Positions 19,413 to 28,411 of a DNA stretch of 64,000 nt are shown one piece after another (the first letter of the stretch is position 1; the number at the start of each line of letters is the position of its first letter). A program made the translations under genes and the position numbers. The notes beneath the pieces were generated by a model. The model made no database searches, was not told where the DNA came from, and saw nothing but the letters and a program-made list of their open reading frames with translations. The DNA is from Pandoraea terrae (lineage in GTDB: Bacteria; Pseudomonadota; Gammaproteobacteria; Burkholderiales; Burkholderiaceae). Where the stretch lies: NCBI RefSeq assembly GCF_902459695.1, contig NZ_CABPRZ010000028.1:1-64000 (forward strand), read 5' to 3'.

Positions 19413-19422
19413 ATTGTACAAT
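19413..19422. promoter_or_regulatory. ATTGTACAAT palindrome in the engB-cytochrome c4 gap
   Basis: A perfect 10-bp palindrome includes TACAAT (19417-19422), a usable -10 box for the + strand cytochrome gene. No convincing -35 is seen. It lies about 130 bases ahead of the cytochrome start in a 252-base divergent gap. It may be promoter or operator. Confidence 0.3.
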
Positions 19423-19555
19423 ATGAAAGTTAACCTGGGTCCGCCCCAGGCGTTAGCCGAATGTCTCGCGCGTCGTGATGTGGAGGAGGAATACGGCGCC
19501 GGACTGTATGGCCAGTACCACTGATTTCCCGACAAAAACGATACAAGGTGTGCGA

Positions 19556-20212
19556 ATGAACCGAGTTTGGACGTCTCTCGCAGCAACACCATTTGCCCTG
19601 GCGATTTTCGCCGCAAGCAGTGTGGCCCACGCCGCGGACGCCCCGGCGCCGGTCAAGCCGGACCTGAACCGGGGGCAAGCCATCGCAAGCCAGGTCTGCG
19701 CGTCGTGTCATGGCGCCGACGGCAATAGCAGCGGTGGTGCTTATCCGAAATTGGCCGGCCAACACGCCGACTATCTTTACAAGCAGCTCGCGGATTTCAA
19801 GGTGCAGTCGGGCGCGAAAGCCCCTGCGCGGAACAACGCGATCATGGCCGGCATGGTCGGTGCGCTGAACGACCAGGACATGCGCAACGTCGCGGCTTTC
19901 TTCGAATCGCAGAAGGAAAAGCCGGGTTTTGCACGCAACAAGGATTCGGTCGCGCTAGGTCAGAAGATTTTCCGCGGCGGCCTGGCCGACAAGGGCGTGC
20001 CGGCGTGCGCGGCCTGCCACGGCCCGGCGGGCGCGGGGATGCCGGCGCAATATCCGCGTCTGGGCGGCCAGTGGGCCGACTACACGCAAGCGCAGCTCGT
20101 GGCCTTCCGCGACGAAACACGTACCAACAACGCACCGATGCATGCCGTGGCCTCGCGCCTCTCCGACAAGGAGATCAAGGCCGTGGCAGACTATATTGCC
20201 GGCCTGCGGTAA
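19556..20212 (+). CDS. Dihaem cytochrome c4
   Basis: Cytochrome c4 is a periplasmic or membrane-attached electron carrier to terminal oxidases. The 218-aa precursor has a signal peptide ending at AHA (about residue 27) and two haem c motifs, CASCH (C48, C51, H52) and CAACH (C151, C154, H155). Candidate axial methionines follow each at M97/M100 and M195. ATG 19556 was chosen because it begins the signal peptide; the frame is open further up. Downstream lie resB and ccsB, which attach haem to such proteins. Confidence 0.95.
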   Translation: MNRVWTSLAATPFALAIFAASSVAHAADAPAPVKPDLNRGQAIASQVCASCHGADGNSSGGAYPKLAGQHADYLYKQLADFKVQSGAKAPARNNAIMAGMVGALNDQDMRNVAAFFESQKEKPGFARNKDSVALGQKIFRGGLADKGVPACAACHGPAGAGMPAQYPRLGGQWADYTQAQLVAFRDETRTNNAPMHAVASRLSDKEIKAVADYIAGLR

Positions 20213-20283
20213 GACATATTCGGTTGCTTATAACAAAATCGGGCGAGTCGCATCGATGCGGCCGACCTCAAGTGGTTTAGCAT

Positions 20284-20320
20284 AGGGTGGCTGGCGCGAG
20301 GGCGCCGTCCACCCTTTTTT
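20284..20320 (+). terminator. Terminator after cytochrome c4
   Basis: AGGGTGG at 20284-20290 pairs with CCACCCT at 20309-20315, with an inner GGCGC/GCGCC stem (20293-20297, 20302-20306), followed by six T. It ends 26 bases before the resB start. Confidence 0.8.
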
Positions 20321-20346
20321 GTTGTCGGGTCTGGAAAAGAATCGGG

Positions 20347-22482
20347 ATGAGCGTCAGTACATCAGGTATGCAGGTCAAGGGGACTCAGCGCTGGTTTCGC
20401 GACAGCGTCGAACTGTTCAGTTCGATGCGTTTCGCCATCAGCCTGCTCACGGTGCTCGCCATCGCCAGCATCGTCGGCACCGTGCTCAAGCAGGGCGACC
20501 CCTACCCCAACTACGTCAATCAGTTCGGACCGTTCTGGGCAGATATCTTCCGCGCGCTGGGCTTGTTCGCCGTCTACAGCTCGTGGTGGTTCCTGACGAT
20601 CCTGGGGTTCCTGATGATCTCGACGTCGCTGTGCGTCATCCGGAACGCCCCCAAGATGATCGCCGATATCCGCAGCTGGCGCGATCATGTGCGCGAAGGC
20701 AGCCTGCGCGCCTTCGGGCACAAGGCCGAATACAAGGGGCCGTCGCCGCGCGCCGAAATGCTCGCGCGCCTGACGCAGTATGTCGGGCGCCGCGGCTATC
20801 GCCTGGTCGTGCGCGAGCGCGACGGTGCGACGCTCATCGCCGCCAAGGCCGGCGCGGTCAACAAGATCGGCTACATCTTCGCCCACAGCGCGATCGTCAT
20901 CATCTGTCTGGGCGGGCTCGTCGACAGCGATTTGCTGATCCGCTTCCAAATGCATCTCTTTGGCAAGTCGCCGCTGCAAGGCAATGCGGTGATTGCGCAA
21001 ATTCCGGAAGACCACCGCTTGTCGTCCGGAAATCCGGCGTTTCGCGGGTATTCGTTCATTCCGGAAGGCAGCAAGTCTTCGACGGCGATCCTCAATTTTC
21101 AGGATGGGTCGCTGGTGCAGGACCTGCCGTTCTCGATTGAATTGAAGAAGTTTCACGTCGATTATTACTCGACGGGCATGCCCAAGCTGTTTGCGAGCGA
21201 CATCGTCGTCACGGACCCCGATAACGGCAAGACGATGAATGCGACGGTCAAGGTGAACGAGCCGTTCATCTACAAGGGCGTGGCGATCTACCAGTCGAGC
21301 TTCGAAGATGGCGGCAGCAAGCTCAAGCTGACCGGCTATCCGATGACCGGCTCGGGGAGTGCGCCGTTCGACTTCTCGGGCGAGGTCGGCGGCAAGACCG
21401 CGCTCAAGGCCGGCGCACCCGGCAAGGGCGACTACACGATCGAGTTCAGCGATTTCCGGGCAATCAACGTCGAAAACATCAGCAACGGCAGCGGCGAGCG
21501 CGACGTGCGCGGCGTGGCGAGGCGGTCGCTGAGCGAAGACCTGAGCAAGCATCTCGGCTCCGGGGCGCCGTCTGCCGTCGACAAGAATCTGCGCAATGTC
21601 GGGCCGTCCGTGCAGTACAAGGTGCGCGACACGGCCGGGCAGGCGAAGGAGTATCGTAACTACATGCTGCCCATTCGGGTCGAGGGCGGCGAACGGGTGT
21701 TCATGACCGGCGTGCGCGATACGCCGGATGGCCCGTTCCAGTATCTGCGCATTCCCGCCGACGCCGACGGTTCCGTCAAACAGTGGATGATGCTGCGCGC
21801 GGCGCTGTTCGACGCTGGCGCGCGCGCCGAAGCGGCCCGCCGGTTCGCCGCGCAATCGTTGCCGGCGGGTTCCGCGCCCGAGTTGCGTGCGCAATTGCAG
21901 GAAAGCGCGAAGCGCGGGCTCGACCTGTTTGCCGCCGCGACCCCTGTAGTCGCGGGGCGTGAGCCGACGGGCGGCTTGCAGGCCATCGCGGAGTTGGTCG
22001 GCGAGCGCGTGCCGCAGGATCAGCAGTCGAGCGCGGCCGAAATGTTCAGGCGTATTCTGGACGGGACGGTCTGGCAATTGTGGCAAATAGCGCGCGAGCG
22101 CAGCGGTTTGCCGGTAGCGGCCTCCACGCCCGAGAACGATCGCTTCACGCACACGGCTGTCAACGCGCTGTCGGACAACTTCCTTTACGGCGCGCCGGTG
22201 TTCCTGCAGCTTGATTCGTTCGATCAGATCCAGGCGAGCGTCTTCCAGTTGACGCGCTCGCCGGGCAAGAAGATCGTGTATCTTGGCAGCTTGCTGCTGG
22301 TGCTCGGTATTTTTTCGATGTTCTATGTGCGGGAGCGCCGCCTGTGGCTCTGGCTGAAGGATACGGACGACGGCGGCAGCTCAGTGCTGATGGCCGCGTC
22401 GACGACGCGCCGCACGATGGACTTCGACAAGGAATTCGACCGTATGAAAGCGGACATTGAAACGCTGGTCGCAAAACGATGA
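20347..22482 (+). CDS. resB: Cytochrome c biogenesis protein ResB (Ccs1)
   Basis: ResB is one half of the System II cytochrome c synthase, which carries haem across the membrane and ligates it to CXXCH motifs. The 711-aa protein has a cluster of hydrophobic segments in the first 220 residues (SSMRFAISLLTVLAIASIVG; SSWWFLTILGFLMISTSLCV), a large periplasmic domain, and a last membrane segment near residue 645 (KIVYLGSLLLVLGIFSMFYV). ATG 20347 gives MSVSTSGMQ. The TGA overlaps a possible ccsB start. Confidence 0.95.
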   Translation: MSVSTSGMQVKGTQRWFRDSVELFSSMRFAISLLTVLAIASIVGTVLKQGDPYPNYVNQFGPFWADIFRALGLFAVYSSWWFLTILGFLMISTSLCVIRNAPKMIADIRSWRDHVREGSLRAFGHKAEYKGPSPRAEMLARLTQYVGRRGYRLVVRERDGATLIAAKAGAVNKIGYIFAHSAIVIICLGGLVDSDLLIRFQMHLFGKSPLQGNAVIAQIPEDHRLSSGNPAFRGYSFIPEGSKSSTAILNFQDGSLVQDLPFSIELKKFHVDYYSTGMPKLFASDIVVTDPDNGKTMNATVKVNEPFIYKGVAIYQSSFEDGGSKLKLTGYPMTGSGSAPFDFSGEVGGKTALKAGAPGKGDYTIEFSDFRAINVENISNGSGERDVRGVARRSLSEDLSKHLGSGAPSAVDKNLRNVGPSVQYKVRDTAGQAKEYRNYMLPIRVEGGERVFMTGVRDTPDGPFQYLRIPADADGSVKQWMMLRAALFDAGARAEAARRFAAQSLPAGSAPELRAQLQESAKRGLDLFAAATPVVAGREPTGGLQAIAELVGERVPQDQQSSAAEMFRRILDGTVWQLWQIARERSGLPVAASTPENDRFTHTAVNALSDNFLYGAPVFLQLDSFDQIQASVFQLTRSPGKKIVYLGSLLLVLGIFSMFYVRERRLWLWLKDTDDGGSSVLMAASTTRRTMDFDKEFDRMKADIETLVAKR

Positions 22483-22493
22483 AGGTGACGAAT

Positions 22494-23678
22494 ATGGAGC
22501 TCTCCCAAGGCTATTCCGAGGTCTCGTGGCTGCGGCGGCGAACGTGGGCCGACTGGCTGTTTGCGGCAGCGCTGCTCGCGGGCGCGCTGTTCGCGCTGAA
22601 CCGCTATGGCCATTTCATGGATTATTACGAGAATGCCATCCTGATCGGCGCCGTGCCGGTGTTTGCGTTGCTCGGCTGGCATTGGCGCGCATCACGCGTG
22701 CTGATGGCCGGCATCGCCTTCTTCGCGCTGTCGGGCATTTCGCTTTATCACGGCGATCTCGCACGCGCCAATCAGGCGTTCTTCCTCAAGTATTTCCTGT
22801 CGAGCCAGTCGGCCATCCTGTGGATGAGCGCGCTGTTCTTCCTCGCCACGATCTTCTACTGGGGCGGGCTGATCGCGCGCTCGCCGGTCGGTTCCAGCCT
22901 CGGCTCGACGCTGTGCTGGGCTGCCGTGCTGCTCGGTTTTACGGGCATGATGGTGCGCTGGTACGAGTCGTATCTGGTCGGCGTAGACGTCGGCCATATT
23001 CCGATTTCGAACCTGTATGAAGTGTTTGTGCTGTTCTGCATGATCACCGCGCTGTTCTACCTGTATTACGAACAGCGCTATGAGACGCGCGCCCTCGGGC
23101 CGTTCGTCTTGCTCGTGATCAGCGCGGCGGTCGGTTTCCTGCTTTGGTACAGCGTGGCGCGCGGCGCGTTTGAAATCCAGCCGCTGGTGCCTGCACTGCA
23201 AAGCTGGTGGATGAAGATCCACGTGCCGGCGAACTTCATCGGCTATGGCACGTTTGCCCTCGCAGCGATGGTCGCCGTCGCGTATCTGCTCAAGGCGCGC
23301 GAACAGAAGAAGCTTGCCATTGCCGGCGCGCCGCTCGGTACCGGCTTTTTCTCGTCGCGCCTGCCGTCGCTCGAACTGCTCGATGACTTGATGTACAAGG
23401 CGATCGCCGTCGGCTTTGCCTTCTTCACGATCGCCACGATTCTCGGCGCACTGTGGGCGGCCGACGCCTGGGGCGGCTACTGGAGCTGGGACCCGAAAGA
23501 AACGTGGGCGCTGATCGTCTGGCTCAATTACGCGGCATGGCTGCACATGCGTCTCATGAAGGGCCTGCGCGGTGCCGTCGCCGCGTGGTGGGCGCTCACC
23601 GGCCTGCTCGTCACGACGTTCGCGTTCCTGGGGGTCAACATGTTCCTGTCGGGGCTGCATAGCTACGGCCAGCTCTGA
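22494..23678 (+). CDS. ccsB: Cytochrome c biogenesis protein CcsB (ResC/CcsA type)
   Basis: This is the haem-handling partner of ResB in System II. The 394-aa protein is almost wholly hydrophobic and carries the tryptophan-rich WWD motif WGGYWSWDPKETWALIVW in its C-terminal third, plus conserved histidines (e.g. WMKIHV, WLHMRL). ATG 22494 has AAGGTGA 5 bases upstream; an ATG at 22479 overlapping the resB stop is possible and adds five residues. With DsbD and cytochrome c4 nearby, the region forms a cytochrome maturation neighbourhood. Confidence 0.95.
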   Translation: MELSQGYSEVSWLRRRTWADWLFAAALLAGALFALNRYGHFMDYYENAILIGAVPVFALLGWHWRASRVLMAGIAFFALSGISLYHGDLARANQAFFLKYFLSSQSAILWMSALFFLATIFYWGGLIARSPVGSSLGSTLCWAAVLLGFTGMMVRWYESYLVGVDVGHIPISNLYEVFVLFCMITALFYLYYEQRYETRALGPFVLLVISAAVGFLLWYSVARGAFEIQPLVPALQSWWMKIHVPANFIGYGTFALAAMVAVAYLLKAREQKKLAIAGAPLGTGFFSSRLPSLELLDDLMYKAIAVGFAFFTIATILGALWAADAWGGYWSWDPKETWALIVWLNYAAWLHMRLMKGLRGAVAAWWALTGLLVTTFAFLGVNMFLSGLHSYGQL

Positions 23679-23706
23679 CGCCCGCAGGTGGTTGTCACGA
23701 TAAAGC

Positions 23707-23740
23707 AAAGCCGCCGGGGGGCCTCCCGGCGGCTTTTTTT
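23707..23740. terminator. Bidirectional terminator between ccsB and lysA
   Basis: AAAGCCGCCGGG at 23707-23718 pairs with CCCGGCGGCTTT at 23725-23736 and is followed by further T. It can stop the convergent ccsB (+) and lysA (-) transcripts. Confidence 0.9.
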
Positions 23741-23752
23741 GCTATCGCTGGA

Positions 23753-25024
23753 TCAGCCGTTTGTTGGCAGCAGGCGCTCGCCGGCAAACAGTGACTCGAC
23801 CGTTTCCCGTTCGCGCACCAGATGCGCCACGTCGCCGTCGACCATGACCTCGGCGGCGCGCGGACGCGTGTTGTAGTTCGAGCTCATGGTGAAGCCGTAA
23901 GCACCGGCCGAATGAATGGCGAGCAGGTCGCCCGCTTCGACGTTCAGCGCGCGATCGCGGCCCAGCCAATCGCCGCTTTCACACACCGGGCCGACGACGT
24001 CATATACGGTACTGTCACCGCTGTCGCGTTGCGTGACCGGGACGATGCCGTGGTACGCCTCGTACATGGCGGGACGCGCCAGATCGTTCATGGCCGCATC
24101 GACAATCGCGAAGTTTTTCGTTTCGCCCGGCTTCAGGAACTCGACCTGCGTGAGCAACACGCCGGCATTGCCGACCAGCGAGCGGCCCGGCTCGAACAGC
24201 ACCTGGCGATGACCGTGGCCGCGCCGGGCGACGTGGTCGAGCAGTTGCGTGGCGAACGCGGTGATATCGGGCGGCGTTTCGTCGGTATAGGTGATGCCCA
24301 GACCGCCGCCGACGTCGATGTGATGAATCTTGATGTTCTCGGCGTCAAGGCGTTCGACGAGATCAAGCACTTTGTCCAGCGCGTCGAGATACGGCGACAC
24401 TTCCGTGATCTGCGAGCCGATATGGCAGTCGATGCCGACCACTTCGAGGTGCGGCAGTTGCGACGCCTCACGGTAGGCGGCGAGCGCTTCCTCGTAGGCC
24501 ACGCCAAACTTGTTGCCGCGCAGGCCGGTGGAAATGTACGGATGCGTCTTGGCGTCGACGTCGGGATTCACGCGCAGCGAGACGCGTGCACGGCGCCCCA
24601 TGCTGCCGGCAACGTCGTTCAGGCGCGCCAGTTCGGGGCGTGATTCGACATTGAAGCAAAAGACATCTTTTTCGAGCGCGAAGCGCATTTCGTCGGCATG
24701 TTTGCCGACGCCCGAGAACACGACACGGCGAGGATCGCCCCCGGCGGCGATCACGCGTGCGAGCTCGCCGGCCGACACGATGTCGAAGCCCGCGCCCAGC
24801 TTGGCGAACACGCCGAGCACCGCGAGGTTGGAATTCGCTTTTGCCGCGTAATGTACGGCCGCGTTGCGCCCCTCGCATGCCTTGGCGTAGGCGCCGTATG
24901 CTTGCGTCAGCGCGGCCTTCGAATAGACATACAGCGGCGTGCCGAAACGTGCGGCAAGGGTGGACAACGAGACCGATTCAGCGTGCAGCACGCCGTCACG
25001 GTAAGCGAAAAAGGCATCGGTCAT
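23753..25024 (-). CDS. lysA: Diaminopimelate decarboxylase
   Basis: LysA converts meso-diaminopimelate to lysine, the last step of the pathway. The 423-aa protein is a fold-type III PLP enzyme with the PLP lysine in HYAAKANSN (K62), the phosphate-binding glycines HIDVGGGLG, and the substrate cysteine segment GPVCESGDWL. Length is normal. It follows lptM on the same strand after 64 bases, an association seen in many proteobacteria. Confidence 0.97.
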   Translation of the reverse strand: MTDAFFAYRDGVLHAESVSLSTLAARFGTPLYVYSKAALTQAYGAYAKACEGRNAAVHYAAKANSNLAVLGVFAKLGAGFDIVSAGELARVIAAGGDPRRVVFSGVGKHADEMRFALEKDVFCFNVESRPELARLNDVAGSMGRRARVSLRVNPDVDAKTHPYISTGLRGNKFGVAYEEALAAYREASQLPHLEVVGIDCHIGSQITEVSPYLDALDKVLDLVERLDAENIKIHHIDVGGGLGITYTDETPPDITAFATQLLDHVARRGHGHRQVLFEPGRSLVGNAGVLLTQVEFLKPGETKNFAIVDAAMNDLARPAMYEAYHGIVPVTQRDSGDSTVYDVVGPVCESGDWLGRDRALNVEAGDLLAIHSAGAYGFTMSSNYNTRPRAAEVMVDGDVAHLVRERETVESLFAGERLLPTNG

Positions 25025-25088
25025 AGCGAAACTCGGACAAAAACACGCGAAACTCGGATAAAACTCAGGGACACAACCCGCCGGGGCG

Positions 25089-25316
25089 TTATTCCGGTTT
25101 GGCGGCCGGTTTGGAGGCGGCTGGCGGCACTTCGACGGACGGGCCGCGTGCGGGCGCGGGCACCACGGCGGGCGGCGCGAGCGGCTCGCCCGGCGGTGCG
25201 GTCGGACGCGGCGGTTTGGCCGGCAGGTACAGCGGGCCGGCCTGACCGCAGCCGGCCAACGCGCTCAGGATCGCAATCGACGCTACAATCGCGCTGGTTC
25301 GAATAGGTGCAGTCAT
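25089..25316 (-). CDS. lptM: LPS translocon maturation lipoprotein LptM (YifL-like)
   Basis: This 75-aa protein has a lipoprotein signal peptide ending in the lipobox LAGC (residues 20-23) and then GQAGPLYLP, the short conserved motif of YifL/LptM, which in E. coli helps LptD fold with correct disulfides. The rest is a Pro/Ala-rich tail. The start [10 protein letters not shown] is at 25316; the frame is open upstream but runs into the cyaY region. It heads a probable lptM-lysA operon, divergent from cyaY. Confidence 0.88.
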   Translation of the reverse strand: MTAPIRTSAIVASIAILSALAGCGQAGPLYLPAKPPRPTAPPGEPLAPPAVVPAPARGPSVEVPPAASKPAAKPE

Positions 25317-25373
25317 GGGGTAGAAACCGCACGGGGCGGTGTGTATACAGTGACGCAAACCGTGGAGTTTAGC

Positions 25374-25694
25374 ATGACGGAAAGTGAATTCCTGGCCATC
25401 GCCGAGGCGGTTCTGGCGCAGGTGGAGGCGGCTGTCGAGGACAGCGGCGCGGATATGGATTGCGAGCGCAGCGGCAACGTGCTGACGCTTGAATTCGACG
25501 ATGGCAGCAAGATCATCGTCAATCTGCAAACGCCGATGAGCGAAATCTGGGTGGCGGCGCGTTCGGGTGGCTTCCATTACCGCCTGCAGGGCGATCAGTG
25601 GCGCGATACGCGCGACAACAGCGAACTCTTTGAGGCGCTGTCCCGTTTCGCCACGCAACAAGCCGGCGAACCGGTCACGTTGCGCGCGGCGTAA
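25374..25694 (+). CDS. cyaY: Iron-sulfur cluster regulator CyaY (frataxin)
   Basis: CyaY binds iron and the cysteine desulfurase IscS and modulates Fe-S cluster assembly. The 106-aa protein starts [18 protein letters not shown] at ATG 25374, preceded by GGAG; an upstream in-frame ATG is not family-like. The acidic first helix with E and D residues and the beta-sheet core [28 protein letters not shown] are conserved. It is divergent from lptM with only 57 bases between the starts. Confidence 0.93.
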   Translation: MTESEFLAIAEAVLAQVEAAVEDSGADMDCERSGNVLTLEFDDGSKIIVNLQTPMSEIWVAARSGGFHYRLQGDQWRDTRDNSELFEALSRFATQQAGEPVTLRAA

Positions 25695-25781
25695 GCCGCA
25701 TCAGTCCTCGCCACACTGATGCGAGGGCGCGGCCGGCGGCTGCCGGCCGTGGTCGCCCGGCGCTGCGGCCGCCGCAGCAAT

Positions 25782-28181
25782 TTATGGCTGCTTGAACAGG
25801 TCGAGGATGCGCTGGCGTTCCTGCGTTTCGACCGGCCCGGACGGCTGATTCGGCAGCAAAGCGCCGTCCCCCGATGTGTCCTGCGTCAACCCCACCGTAC
25901 TGACGGCCTTGCCCGGCGGATAGTCGTCGAAGAAATAGTCTCCGTTGGCCTGAATCACGCCATCGGGCACGGGGCGCGTCTGCTCAGGCACGCCGCGCAA
26001 GGCTTTCTGCATATAGTCGATCCAGATCGGCAGGGCGAGGCCGCCGCCTGTTTCGCGATCGCCGAGATTGCGCGGCTGGTCGAAGCCGATCCAGGCAACC
26101 CCCACCAGTTGCGCCTGATAGCCGGCAAACCAGGCATCGTGCGAATCGTTGGTGGTGCCGGTCTTGCCCGCCAGGTCGCTGCGCTTGAGCATGTTCGTCT
26201 TGGCGGCCGTGCCGCGCGTGGCGACGTCGTGCAGCATGGAATTCATGATGAACGCATTGCGCGTGGAAATGGCGCGAATCGATTCGTCGCCGGCCACGAC
26301 CGGCTTTTCTTCCATGAGGGTGTTGCCCTTCGAGTCGGTGATGCGCGCGACAAGGAACGGGTTCACGCGGAAGCCGCCATTGGCGAAGACCGCGTACGCG
26401 CCGGCCATCTGCAGTGGTGTCACGACGCCGGCACCTAGCGCCATTGGCAGGTACGCCGGGTGCTTGTCCGCCTCGAAACCGAAGCGCCCGATGTACTGCT
26501 GCGCGTAGGCCGGCGTAATACTCTGCAGAATGCGGATCGATACGAGGTTGCGTGACTTCATCAGCGCGACACGCATGGGCATCGGTCCGTCAAAGCCGCC
26601 GCCGTAGTTCTTCGGCTCCCATGGCTGCCCGCCTGTTTGCGCCGCCGAGAACGACAGCGGGCCGTCGTTGATGATCGTGGCAGGGGCAAAGCCCTTTTCC
26701 AGGGCCGCCGAATAGATGAACGGCTTGAAGCTCGAGCCCGGTTGACGCCACGCCTGGGTCACGTGATTGAACTTGTTGCGGTTGAAGTCGAATCCGCCGA
26801 CGAGCGAACGGATTGCGCCATTCTGCGGATCGAGCGAAATGAATGCGGCTTCGATATCCGGCATCTGCGAAATTCGCCAGTTGCCTTTGGCATCCTTGTT
26901 GACGCGAATGACCGAGCCGTCGCGGATTTTCTGCTTCGGCTGCGCACGGGCGTTGAGCCCGGCCGCGGCGAAGCGCAAACCGTCGCCCGTGATATTCAGC
27001 TCGTCGCCATTGAGCAGCACGGCCTTGACCTTCTGCGGCGACGCCGAGAGTACGACGGCAGCCACCAGGTCGCCGCTGTCCGGATGCTCGACGAGCGTGT
27101 CGTCTATCAGTTGCTCGCGTTCGTCCGCGTCGGCCGGCAGGTCGATGTTGGCTTCCGGGCCGCGGTAACCGTGCCGCAGTTCGTAGCTCATGACGCCGGC
27201 GCGTAACGCCTCATAGGCGGCTTCCTGGTCGGCCGAGTTGATCGTGGTGTAGACGTTGAAGCCGCGCGTGTAGATTTCGTCCTTGAATTGCGCATACAGC
27301 AACTGGCGCACCATTTCCGCGACATAGCCGGCATGCACGCTGAACTCGCTGCCCAGTCCGCGCACCGCGAGTTCCTGTGAAACTGCCGTTTCGTACTGAT
27401 CCTTGCTGATGTAGCCCAGGTCAAACATGCGCTTCAGGATGTATTCCTGGCGAACGCGCGCCCGCTTGTAGTTCACGATCGGGTTGTACGCGGACGGGGC
27501 TTTCGGCAGACCTGCCAACATCGCGGCCTCGGCGAGCGTGATGTCCTTCAGATCCTTCCCGAAGTACACCCGCGCGGCACTCGCGAAACCGTAGGCGCGC
27601 TCGCCAAGATAGATCTGATTCATGTACAGCTCGAGAATCTGATCCTTCGACAGACGCGATTCGATCTTGTACGCCAGCAGCGCCTCATAGATCTTGCGGG
27701 TATAGGTCTTCTCGCTCGACAGGAAGAAGTTGCGCGCGACCTGCATGGTGATCGTGCTGGCGCCCTGCGACGCGCCGCCCTTGACGACGTTCATGACCCC
27801 GGCGCGGAAAATGCCGACGAAGTCGACGCCGCCGTGCTGGTAGAAACGGTCGTCCTCGATCGCGAGCACGGCCTTCTTCATCACCTCGGGAATGTCATTG
27901 ATGCGAACAAGGTTCCGGCGTTCCTCGCCGAATTCACCGATCTGGATCTCGTCCGCCGTATAGATGCGCAGCGGAATCTTCGGCCGGTAGTCGACGATGG
28001 TGTCGAGCGACGGCAGTTGCGGCGTCATCACCACCAGCACGTACCCGGCAAGCAACGCGCCGCACACGAACATGGCGGCAATCAGGCCGGCGAACCACAG
28101 AACAAGCCGGAGCCAGAGCGGGCGGCGTGCGGGGGGCGGGCGGCGGTCGCGCGAGGTATCGGTTTCGGGAGTGCTTGCCAT
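25782..28181 (-). CDS. mrcA: Penicillin-binding protein 1A
   Basis: PBP1A is a bifunctional peptidoglycan glycosyltransferase and transpeptidase anchored in the inner membrane. The 799-aa protein has a membrane segment at about 22-52, a GT51 domain with catalytic E109 in AIEDDRFYQHGG and the QGASTITMQ loop (139-147), an inserted OB-like region (370-440), and a transpeptidase domain with SSFK (S483), SRN (S543) and KTG (K673). Start 28181 is used because a -10 box lies in the upstream in-frame extension. It lies next to the pil cluster, the usual arrangement in beta- and gammaproteobacteria. Confidence 0.96.
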   Translation of the reverse strand: MASTPETDTSRDRRPPPARRPLWLRLVLWFAGLIAAMFVCGALLAGYVLVVMTPQLPSLDTIVDYRPKIPLRIYTADEIQIGEFGEERRNLVRINDIPEVMKKAVLAIEDDRFYQHGGVDFVGIFRAGVMNVVKGGASQGASTITMQVARNFFLSSEKTYTRKIYEALLAYKIESRLSKDQILELYMNQIYLGERAYGFASAARVYFGKDLKDITLAEAAMLAGLPKAPSAYNPIVNYKRARVRQEYILKRMFDLGYISKDQYETAVSQELAVRGLGSEFSVHAGYVAEMVRQLLYAQFKDEIYTRGFNVYTTINSADQEAAYEALRAGVMSYELRHGYRGPEANIDLPADADEREQLIDDTLVEHPDSGDLVAAVVLSASPQKVKAVLLNGDELNITGDGLRFAAAGLNARAQPKQKIRDGSVIRVNKDAKGNWRISQMPDIEAAFISLDPQNGAIRSLVGGFDFNRNKFNHVTQAWRQPGSSFKPFIYSAALEKGFAPATIINDGPLSFSAAQTGGQPWEPKNYGGGFDGPMPMRVALMKSRNLVSIRILQSITPAYAQQYIGRFGFEADKHPAYLPMALGAGVVTPLQMAGAYAVFANGGFRVNPFLVARITDSKGNTLMEEKPVVAGDESIRAISTRNAFIMNSMLHDVATRGTAAKTNMLKRSDLAGKTGTTNDSHDAWFAGYQAQLVGVAWIGFDQPRNLGDRETGGGLALPIWIDYMQKALRGVPEQTRPVPDGVIQANGDYFFDDYPPGKAVSTVGLTQDTSGDGALLPNQPSGPVETQERQRILDLFKQP

Positions 28182-28208
28182 GGGGGAGCGGGAGTCAACG
28201 TTGGCCCG

Positions 28209-28214
28209 ATTATA
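28209..28214 (-). promoter_or_regulatory. mrcA: -10 box of the mrcA promoter
   Basis: On the minus strand a perfect TATAAT runs from 28214 to 28209, 28 bases before the mrcA start. No good -35 is visible 16-18 bp upstream. The box lies inside the longer possible reading frame, which supports the shorter start. Confidence 0.45.
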
Positions 28215-28411
28215 GCGTCCGCTCCCGGCGAGCCATCCGGGGGGCACAGAATTGCGGCTTTTTCCGATGTCTTTGCTCGGAACGTCGGCAGTTGCGTTCG
28301 GACGTCATGCCGTTTTTCCGCATCGCCGGCAGAGGCCGCCAGGAATAGGAATCCGCCGATTGGGGCCGGCCGGCTGCGTGGCTAGCATGTCCTTCCATCG
28401 ACAGGATTCAT

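Noticed and set aside
20362-22152. A 596-codon minus-strand frame opposite resB
   Set aside because: Antisense to a well-supported gene, low complexity, no start context.
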